NCBI GenBank assembly: GCA_000695325.1
Contig: AVPN01000021.1
Coordinates: forward strand, 21,896 to 42,361
DNA: 20,466 nucleotides
Direction: 5' to 3'
Source of the DNA: Pleurobrachia bachei
Lineage: Eukaryota; Ctenophora; Tentaculata; Cydippida; Pleurobrachiidae
Below the pieces are notes generated by a model. That model saw only the letters and a list, made by a program, of their open reading frames with translations, ran no database searches and was not told the DNA's origin. Made by a program: the position numbers and the translations under genes. Of this stretch, positions 1 to 9,600 are shown in pieces (the stretch's first letter is position 1; each line of letters opens with the position of its first letter).

Positions 1-1917
1 ATGAAGGAAAATGAAGACCTGAAGGAGAGCATGGGGAACATGCAGACTAAAATGAACAAGATCCAGGTATGATTTAGAAATATTTTATCTGATATTCATT
101 CAAGAAGAACCTCTCATGGACGGGTCGCCTCCTTTATGGGCAGTTATTTAGGCAGTAATGTAGAAAGAGCTATAGTATTCCCTCGCAATATACGATGCAG
201 AAAAGAGCTATAATAATTCGCAGGGTTCAAGAACTGGTATGGGTAATCCAGGGTTATATGTTTGTGTGGGGAGATCAAAGAGAAAATAATTCTACTTCCT
301 GTCATTCCTAAATTACTACAAATTTAGCTCAGAACTCTGACCCATAATACGGGTCCCATTGATATCGATAATATATAACTAATATCGATACCTCACAACA
401 AAATCTAAAAGCATTCCTAAATTATCAGGTTGATATTGATAGGCTACTGGCGGAGAACACGAGGTTGAGTAAAGAGAACAAGAAACTAAACCAAGATCTG
501 ATGAAAGAGCTACACTTTTACAAATCGAAACATCTGGAGGAAAAACAAAGAGCAGAGTCCCTCGCTATCTCCCTACAGGAACAGAAAAAGGTAATTGAAA
601 GAAAGATGAGAAGTGAAACACACTGTAGTGAGTCAGTAAAGGAGTAGGAAGGAGAGAACGGTAGAAAGGGAGAAAGAGAGATAGAGAAATGAAATAAAAG
701 AAAATAGAGTGACGACCCTCTATGTACGCATGGCTAACTCTATTTTAATGACCCTGTACCCCCCTGTATAGCTGACATTAGACCTCGAAGAGCAGTTGCA
801 ACTACCTCCTGAGCAGAGAAAGGCACTGAAGGAGGATTGTCAATACAAAGAAATGGTACTGGACTTTGTACGTTCCCTCAACATACCCGACAGTTTCCAG
901 GTATATGCATTTCTGAACAACTAGTTGGTCTAAATCGAATCGCGATTTCATTTAATTCATGTTCTATACCACTCCCTGAAGACAACGAAATTTACCAAAT
1001 GTTACCATGATTCAGGTTCCCAAATTTACCAATTATGTTACTATTCAGGTGCCCAAATTTACCAAATGTTACCATTCAGGTGCCCAAATTTACCAAGTGT
1101 TTCTGTGAGGACTGCTGCCCAGATGCCCATCTTGAGTACCGGGGAACACCGCTGATGATGTACGCCGTCCCTCAAAACTATGTCAGGTATGTCAAATATA
1201 CGTGACAAATAGTTAAATGTCAAATGTGTAACGATTAGTTGTTTTATAGTAGGACATAGGAAGCAAATGTTCTACTCTTTTCAAAGGTTTAGCATTTTTC
1301 CTCATTTTAGGTTTGGTGTGGCAACTGATCCCCGAGTTGTTGAACACAACGCAGTATTTGAGAAGAGTCACGTCTCATTCTACCCGGTCCACCCCGCAAC
1401 TATTCGTGATATGATCTCCTCTGGAATTCTCCTCCCAGGCGCCACCACTGGAGACGGAACCAGAATCCCTAAAACACCCTTCAGCGAGGGAAGGTTCTCG
1501 ATAGTCCCGGATGACCCCAAACCGTACAAAAACCCGCATAACGCACATTTCAGAGCGGAATTCCGGCACCCAGAGAAGTGCATGTGCGGTAAATGCCAGG
1601 ATTTCCTACCGGGCAACTTCTATTTCACCTCTCCGACAATAAAATACCTGGAGCACCCCAACTACCGACCTCTCTGGGTTAAGCACCAGGGAAAGATGGT
1701 GAGGTGCGCCTTCCAAGTGCGACAGAAACCCGATGCTTATAACATTCTGTGGAGGACCACTGATAAAACGATTTGTGCTAGTAAGCTAATGGATCCATTC
1801 TTCCGAAATGATGAGATGGAGTACTTCAGTGCGGATTCTAGAAACTTTGTCATCACTGGACTGTGTGTGAGCATCACTGATTTACCTAAACCACCCAAAA
1901 CACAACAGCAGGAATAA
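1..1917 (+). CDS. Coiled-coil protein with Cys motifs and possible ART-like domain, nested copy 1 (5' partial)
   Basis: Function unknown. Exons: 1-66 (open at left edge), 429-590, 772-900, 1080-1186, 1311-1917; all GT-AG, all in frame. The N-terminal part is a charged coiled coil (KENKKLNQDLMKELHFYKSK and onward). Exon 3 adds an amphipathic helical stretch. Exon 4 has a Cys cluster (CFCEDCC) and the last exon has HPEKCMCGKCQDFLPG, possibly metal-binding. The last exon also shows an order resembling ADP-ribosyltransferase/PARP folds: HPATIRDMISSGILLPG, then NFYFTSPTIKYLEHPNY, then VRCAFQVRQKPDAY. That assignment is tentative: the His and Tyr positions are suggestive and no catalytic Glu can be fixed. 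The gene lies inside an intron of the minus-strand scaffold gene. The stop codon overlaps AATAAA. Confidence 0.78.
67..428 (+). other. Intron 1 of nested gene copy 1
   Basis: Bounded by donor CAG|gtatga and acceptor attatcag. No repeat, coding exon or RNA gene is recognised. It has no counterpart in copy 2, where unrelated sequence precedes the coiled-coil exon. Confidence 0.6.
1016..1079 (+). repeat. 31-33-bp repeat carrying a splice acceptor, two units
   Basis: Two units (1016-1048, 33 bp; 1049-1079, 31 bp) of gtgcccaaatttaccaaatg plus ttaccattcag immediately before exon 4 of copy 1. Each unit ends in a pyrimidine-poor ...tcag and the next begins with the first bases of the exon (GTGCCCAAATTTACCAA). 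Confidence 0.85.
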
Positions 1918-2311
1918 AGGATATCGGATGTATTGATCAGGAACTGTTAGACCCTAGAGTGTCAACCTCAGGGCAATTTCCCTTTATCTTTAACCGGACT
2001 AAAGAAATGTGCGAGAAAATACCTCAGAGACTGATATGAAAGCAGAGAAAAGATAATGATCAGTTACTGAACTACTACTGAACTACATGAACAGGAACTG
2101 ATATGTGAATAAGATGGAAAATGGGAGAATGCTTTTCCTACTGCTGTGTTTTTGTGCTATGAATAATTTTAGAACCAATTTAATAACAAACTAATGTCTA
2201 ATGTACTGACTACTGACTTCCTCGGGAACGGAGAAACTGCATGCAAGGGTTGGAGAGGGGTGATGTCACCAACCTACTAACCAGGCACTAAATCATGTCT
2301 AATCAACGCAC
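1918..2311. other. Gap between convergent genes, no gene seen
   Basis: The 3' flank of plus-strand gene copy 1 and, on the minus strand, scaffold intron after exon 22. It is AT-rich and weakly similar to 4607-5033. I see no further coding exon or RNA gene. Confidence 0.6.
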
Positions 2312-2493
2312 CTTGAAAATGATGTCTCCAGCTTTCAACCCCACCACATCCCCAACACTATTCTCTTCCACGTGGGCCACTAACAGCCCATCCTCACAAG
2401 GAGTCAGGGTTAGCCCTATAGAATCAAGGGTTGTGGGTAGCATTAGTTTGAGGAGCTTCCCATCAATCACGGGTTCTATCTCATCTTCTTTCT
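2312..2493 (-). CDS. Scaffold exon 22: PDZ8 N-terminal half, continues outside window
   Basis: Duplicate of exon 20, with the same acceptor (ttacag), same donor (AAG|gtgcgt) and 60 of 61 residues identical. The domain ends at KAGDIIFK, so a VN-type exon must lie beyond the left edge. From 2311 to 1 no such exon is seen; that stretch holds plus-strand gene copy 1, as expected if the array continues leftward. Confidence 0.83.
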
Positions 2494-5400
2494 CTGTAAT
2501 GGAGAGTTTTGGGTTGGGGTCCAACGAGAATATTCCAAGCTGATGTAAGACTACACCAGACACCTTAGCTATAACACGATGAACATGATAATTGCTGGTA
2601 GAGAAATGCGATTTCAACATCCCAACTCTTACCTGGAGGGGTCAATGCCTCTAGTTAGTATTACCTGGCGGTGGTGTCCGTAGAGTGAGGGTGAGTGGGG
2701 ATGTTACAGTTTTTAGAATATCAACTGCCTCATTGTGCGTCAGGCCGGCCATTGGTATTTCATTTACCTAGGGGCGTTGTTGTTATGGTTAAAATGGTTA
2801 CTTAAAAACAGGTGCATTATGTTCAATACAAGGTGAGACAGGGTAAAACGAGGCAGGGGCGTTGTTCAACTTAACGGGTTGTATTTAAAAGACAGTCTCA
2901 CGAAGTGTGTGGGTTCGGTAGATCAAGGTATCAGTTCTAGGCAAATGTGTAGCCCCCCCAAGGTTGATATTGATAGGCTACTGGCGGAGAACACGAGGTT
3001 GAGTAAAGAGAACAAGAAACTAAACCAAGATCTGATGAAAGAGCTACACTTTTACAAATCGAAACATCTGGAGGAAAAACAAAGAGCAGAGTCCCTCGCT
3101 ATCTCCCTACAGGAACAGAAAAAGGTAATTGAAAGAAAGATGAGAAGTGAAACACACTGTAGTGAGTCAGTAAAGGAGTAGGAAGGAGAGAACGGTAGAA
3201 AGGGAGAAAGAGAGATAGAGAAATGAAATAAAAGAAAATAGAGTGACGACCCTCTATGTACGCATGGCTAACTCTATTTTAATGACCCTGTACCCCCCTG
3301 TATAGCTGACATTAGACCTCGAAGAGCAGTTGCAACTACCTCCTCTCGTCTCTTTCCGTGACTTCCTCCTAACAGTTATGTTTCTTTACCATGAAGACTT
3401 TGTCCGATCCCTCAACATACCCGACAGTTTCCAGGTACACAAGTACAACTAGCTAGTCTAAATCGACTTTAATTCCTACAATTATTGTTCTGTACCACTT
3501 CCTGAAAACACCAAAACTTACCAAACATTTCCTTTCAGATGCCCAAATTTACCAATTGTTTCAATTCAGGTGCCTTAATTTACCAAATCTTACCAATCAG
3601 GTGCCCAAATTTACCAAATATTACCATTCAGGTGCCCAAATTTACCAAATATTACCAATCAGGTGCCCAAATTTACCAAATGTTACCATTCAGGTGCCTA
3701 AATTTACCAAATGTTACTATACAGGTGCCCAAATTTACCAAGTGTTTCTGTGAGGATTGCTGCCCAGATGCCCATTTGGAATACAGGGGCACACCGCTGA
3801 TGATGTACGCCGTCCCTCAAAACTATGTTAGGTATGTCAAACATTGCTCGGCCCTTTTTCACCACGCCCCGCACACAAATTTATAGGGGGTTAGAACATA
3901 ACAAGTCAAATATGTAATGATTAGTTGTTGAGTAGGACAACGGAACCAAAGTATGTTCTACACTTTTCAAAAGTTTAACATTTTTCCTCCTAACGTTAGG
4001 TTTGGCGTGGCAACTGATCCCCGAGTTGTTGAACACAATGCAGTGTTTGAGAAGAGTCACGTCTCATTCTACCCGGTCCACCCCGCAACCATTCGAGATA
4101 TGATCTCCTCTGGAATTCTACTTCCCGGAGCCACCACCGGAGACGGAACACGGATCCCTAAAACACCCTTCAGCGAGGGGAGGTTCTCGATAGTCCCAGA
4201 TGATCCCAAACCCTACAAAAACCCACACAACGCACATTTCAGAGCGGAATTCCGGCACCCGGAGAAATGTATGTGCGGTAAATGCCAGGATTTCCTGCCG
4301 GGCAACTTCTATTTCACCTCCCCCACGATAAAATATCTGGAGCACCCCAACTACCGGCCTCTCTGGGTAAAACACCAGGGAAAGATGGTGCGGTGCGCCT
4401 TCCAAGTGCGACAGAAACCCGATGCTTATAACATCCTGTGGAGGACCACTGATAAAACGATTTGTGCTAGTAAACTGATGGATCCCTTCTTCCGAAATGA
4501 TGAGATGGAGTATTTCAGCGCGGATTCTAGAAACTTTGTCATCACTGGACTTTGTGTGAGCATCACTGATTTACCTAAACCACCCAAAACACAACAGCAG
4601 GAATAAACTATAAAGGATATCGGATATATTGATCAGAAACTGTTAGACCCTAGAGTGTGTCAACTGAGATTTGATCAGGGCAATAATACTTCGATCGCAC
4701 TCATACCTCAAAGACTGGATTCAGAGCATGCTTTACTTAGCTACTGGACTACAGCAAAAATGAGCAAAAACTGAGATGGGAGTGAGAAAAAGGAGCATTA
4801 TTACATGTTTGTCCTACTGCATGCTGTGTTTTTGTGCTATGAATAATTTTAGAACCAATTTATTAAAAACCTAGTGTCTAGACTCAAGTACTCTATACTG
4901 ACTAGCGCGGAAACCTTTGCCCTACAAGGCTCGGAGATATGGCGTATTACCAGTATATACCTACCAGACACAGCCTCTTAGTTATCATTTGAGCCCCATA
5001 CGTGTCCCAAAAGTTTGAGGCTCTGTAACGCACCTTGAAAATTATGTCCCCAGCTTTCAGCCCCACCACATCCCCAACACTATTCTCCTCCACGTGGGCC
5101 ACTAATAACCCGTCCTCGCAAGGTGTTAGGGTCAGCCCTATAGAATCACGGGTTGTAGGTAGCATTAGTTTGAGAAGTTTCCCATCAATCACCGGTTCTA
5201 TCTCATCTTCTTTCTCTGTAATATATAGGATTGTATTGTTTGTGGAGAATATTGGGCCAACAAGAATAGGATTTTGTGAGGAGTATAATTGGGTTGAGAG
5301 TTGAGGCCCAAGAACAACAGGAGCTGATGTGAAACCACACTTCAGCTAGGATGAACACTCTTCATTGAACAGTGCTGCTTGAGAAATAAGAATTGAAAAT

Positions 5401-6648
5401 CCCAACTCTAGCGATGTCCCTACCATCCCAATGCCTTTAGTTAGTGTTACCTGGTGGGGGTGTCCGGAGAGTGAGGGTAAGGGGAGATGTTACAGTTTTA
5501 AGAACATCAACTGCTTCATTGTGCGTCAGACCGACCATTGGTATTTCATTTACCTAGGGACGTTGTTGTTATGGTTACAGTGGTTACCTGAAACAGGTGC
5601 GTTATGTTCTAACCCTCCTTTACAAATAAGACAGGGTCGAGCGAGGTAGGGGCGTTAGATGTATTTAAAATAAGGTCTGAACAAATGTCAAAGATCCAGG
5701 GGTATTTCCCTAGAACTGATCCCTTGGTCTACCAAACAGAGCGTTGTGAGTGGGGGATTTGAGTCACAAACAAGATACAATAGTATGAACAATACAAGAT
5801 ACAATGGCGGCGGAGTCATTTGCTTTGATACCTTGATAATTTGCTCCCTCTCTCTGAGGGGTGATTTGCTGTCTGTGATCTTCCTAATGAAGATCCCTCC
5901 TGCTGGGTTCTCTGTCGTAGATCCCCCTTGGATACGAATACCAATTCCTGTCTGCAGAGTTTTATAGTTGTTAGAGGTGGTTAGAGGAAGTGGGGCGCTA
6001 AAGCAAGTGCCTGGAGACTGGCGTTTTATAATTATAGGCCGTTAGGGGAAAGGCAAATTAATACCAAAATGTGCTAGTCACTGAACTAAACTATAGAACC
6101 AGATTCTCTCAGCTGGGTTGAACGATAAGTGACCCGATAAATGGTGACCTACAGCCCCATGGTCAACAGTATATTCCTTATCCACATCTCTCCTATCAGC
6201 AAAGGTGACAACCAGGGACGAACCTCCACATGACATTTCCAATAACTCCCTGTCACAGATTGTTTTATGAAGGAGTATTGGGTAGTTTTATGAAGGAGCA
6301 ATACACTAGCAAGCACAACAAGGGCAATAAAATGTATACAGCTAGAATACCAAGAGTCATTAGCAAGCTCTGTATTTCCCTTCCTAAATCGGATATTTGA
6401 CCAAAAGAAAGGAAGGAGATCTAAGAGAAGTGATAGAATATCGATGACGACAATAAAGATTGTATTGTTTGACTTGTCCTGCCCCCTTTTTGTGTGTAGA
6501 AGGGGTCAATGTTGTATGCTGTATAGCATTGAGGGGGACTAAAAAGCAGTAAAAATATGATGCCATGGTTGATGTGTGTCATAGGCAGAATAAAGATAAT
6601 GTGTAGACTCTGGATCGAGTTACGTGCCCCCCACATGTGGCAGAAGGT

Positions 6649-6684
<36 letters not shown>

Positions 6685-9600
6685 AGAGAGAGAGAGAAAT
6701 CATAGGCTTTATGTTGTCCCTCAAATCTCAATTCATAAGGTTCCCTCCTGGGAAAGTGGGAACAAACATCGTCCAACGACCCACAATGCACTAAACCAAT
6801 CCCAGTAAAATTACGCTAATAAATCCCAGTAAAATTGAGCACAGTGGTATCTGGTGTCTTGCGAGTCCTTTCCCCTCTTCCATGAACACCTCCTGAACCC
6901 CGTGCTAAACCCTCCGCATCTAACAGAAGGCTAGGATGAACTAACTAATTTGTGTGACTAGCAAAGGGTTACTTCGTTACCAAGTGAGTTACCAAGTGAT
7001 AATCTAACCAGTGCCTGTAGACTAACCTAATGGATTTAAAGGTCATGTTGACTGTTGTAGCGTAGTTCAGTGCGAGAATGACATCCCCGACCTTCAGGGT
7101 TCCTTCCCCCTCTATCAGGCCACCTGGAAAGAGAGTATATTTAGAGATAGAAATAGAGATAGACATAAAGAGAGGGCAAGAAAGAGAGATAGATAGATAT
7201 AACACGCTGGGTAAATCTAATCTCTTGAGTAGACTAATGATGACTCAAGTTGATATCAAATATCCCCCAGCAGTCAGCAGTGAGCACTGAGCAGTCAGCA
7301 GTCAGCACACACGGAATATATCTGTACTTCAGTATCAATGAGTAAACTTAGTTTTCCATCCAGTAAAATGAATAGACGAGTGGGGGTCCCAACTTTGGGA
7401 TGCCCCCCTCTCGCTGGAACACTAACCTGCGTTAATTTTGTAGATGGTGTACCCCTTTACTAGACAGTGAGTTGACGGCTTCAACTCAACTCCTGGTGAC
7501 TCTGAAACAGCAGAGTTGTTATGTTCTTTGTGTTTACCATTTAACCTCATTTCCAAAACTTGGGTGAGAAACCGGAAAGAGTACAGCTCATACCATTCTA
7601 GACCTGTACGGGTACCTTTATTCATTATGGATGGTTGAAATGCTACAATACCTGAATTATCGGCTATGATGACTGACTTTATAGGTATCTCTGTGTCACC
7701 ACCGTCTTGTATCACAGTAGGAGCAGGCTGGGCTAGTGGTCTAACTGCTAACGTTCTCATCCCCTCTGCTTCTGTTAGCACTCTCCTAACTGACTGCAAT
7801 GATTCAGGAGTTAAATATCTATCAAACACGCAAATTACACCTCTGTAACCCAGGAAACTCCATGGATACCGACAGGATAATATTTAAAACACATACTACC
7901 TCAACTGAGTACGATTGAAGTGGTGTTCCATTAATCGCCTCTAATTTGGACCCCTCCGTTATTCGTCCCTCTAGATTGTCTTTAGTAAACACTACCAGGC
8001 TTATCTTGGCGTTTCTGGGATCCTGGAGAGAGACGGAGATGATAGTTGAGTCGCCTGACACTGTGTGATGTGTCCGTGCATAAAAAGAAATTAGGTTTGA
8101 ACAATTCAAGATGAAAGTTAGTACCTGGTAATTATCTAATTATTCAATTATTTGTTAGTTACTGTGTTCAAGTTTCACCTACTAGCACAGATGAGATATT
8201 GAGTTGGGAAGATTCCAATTTCTCACATTCCACACCCACTGTTCCCTCTTCACTCCATACCGGGCCATCTGTATCAACCTGTAACACGCATGATATACCT
8301 TATTTTAATATACTTTTGGATTGCTGTGATTAAATTTAAACAAAATTGATGGTTTCCATGTCAAAAACTCACATGTCAAACCAAACCAAACATCAAACCA
8401 TGCGATATGTTATGGAAGATTCAAGGTACGCGCGCGAGGCTCCAAACAACGCTACCAACTTTCCTCAAAAAGGCAGCCTCGCGCCCTACATAAAGCACTC
8501 GAAGAAAGTGTGACCGATTTGATAGATGCGACGTGAAAGGGAACCAAATGCAAAAGCAAAAACACAACTGTGCACAGACAGAACAACTTTTGATAATGAA
8601 CCTTGCATTTCTCAACACTTTCTCACATTACAAAATGAACCCTAATCGGGGCCGTATTATGGAACTTACCATTGTCGCTGTTTTGCTCGGGGTACCTATG
8701 ACAGGGAGGGTACCTGTAGGGAGGGTGAGGGTTAGAGGACCCTTTAGGGGAGGGGAATCTTTGAGCTATAACATTGTGTTACAGTTCTACATGTCACGAC
8801 TCTCATGATCTGTACAATGTACCAGTAATGGAAGCCTCACGATTACTTGGTGAGTGAGATAGTCTAAGATATGTTACAGAGATCTCTTCTTCTCCCTCCA
8901 CCAACGATATTAGTTGATCTTCTGACATTCTCTCACATGGTTCCCCGTTGATCTGAGAGGAGAACGGAGTTGGAAAAACGAAATTGTAGACATATTTAGG
9001 ATTTATGAAGTTTTCAGTGGTTTTCGGTAAGACGATGAACCGATCTGTCAAACTCAGCAAATTGCTGACAGCGAAAGTTCTAATTTTAGTAAAATATCAA
9101 AATCCTATAATGTGTGTTCAGGTAATTTACCTGTAATAGAACGTCCCCAACTGAGATTTGGGCCACCGAACTGTCCTGGATAATGGCACCCATCTAGTGA
9201 AAAGGAGTACGAGTTAGACAAACATTGTTAGTGAATAGAAGGGAATCAGGGTTTTATACTATTTTAGGTTCTTTAAAAAATGGGATGTTGATTGCCTTTT
9301 AGACCCTCTTTCTCCAGGGAGAGGATTACTATTATAACACAACAAGCTATAGACAGCTGAAGCACGATAAGCAAATTGGTTCTCGTACCAAATCAAATAT
9401 ATGTATCTGTCTCTCTCTCACGACATTATACCATTTTTGTACTTGACAGTGATGCGTAAACTATACTTTCATCTAAAGACATCTATTAAAACAGGGTGGT
9501 CGTGAGTCCTTGCCCGATCCTTTCAACATAACAGTGCATGGGTTCATGGAGTTTCCTGCAGCTTCTTACCGTTTCTGGATGCCTCTCTATTGGACGGGTA

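Larger units (their letters stand above)
427..2900. repeat. Tandem segmental duplication, left unit
   Basis: Left member of a pair with 2961 to about 5680. It contains plus-strand gene exons 2 to 5 and minus-strand scaffold exons 22 and 21, in the same order and orientation as its partner. Identity varies: 100% at 427-810, about 94% in the last coding exon, and much lower in introns and intergenic parts. The right limit is approximate; similarity fades near the tattta element at 2881. Confidence 0.85.
2961..5680. repeat. Tandem segmental duplication, right unit
   Basis: Right member of the pair with 427-2900, containing plus-strand gene copy 2 and scaffold exons 20 and 19. The left boundary is abrupt at the first base of the coiled-coil exon; the right boundary (about 5680) is judged by fading similarity. 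Confidence 0.82.

Noticed and set aside
2879-2944. Start of nested copy 2 at 2879
   Set aside because: The codon there is TTG; the first ATG in frame is at 2945.
3539-3724. 31-bp repeats as a CRISPR array
   Set aside because: Units are contiguous with no spacers, the DNA is from an animal, and the repeats coincide with a splice acceptor.
7822-7899. Reading scaffold exon 14 through its donor
   Set aside because: The continuous frame past 7900 does not carry PDZ features, whereas splicing to 7793 restores the helix B and last strand of PDZ4.
8432-8484. GC-rich inverted pair in scaffold intron 12
   Set aside because: Only 10 bp, no flanking duplication or repeat partner; could be chance.
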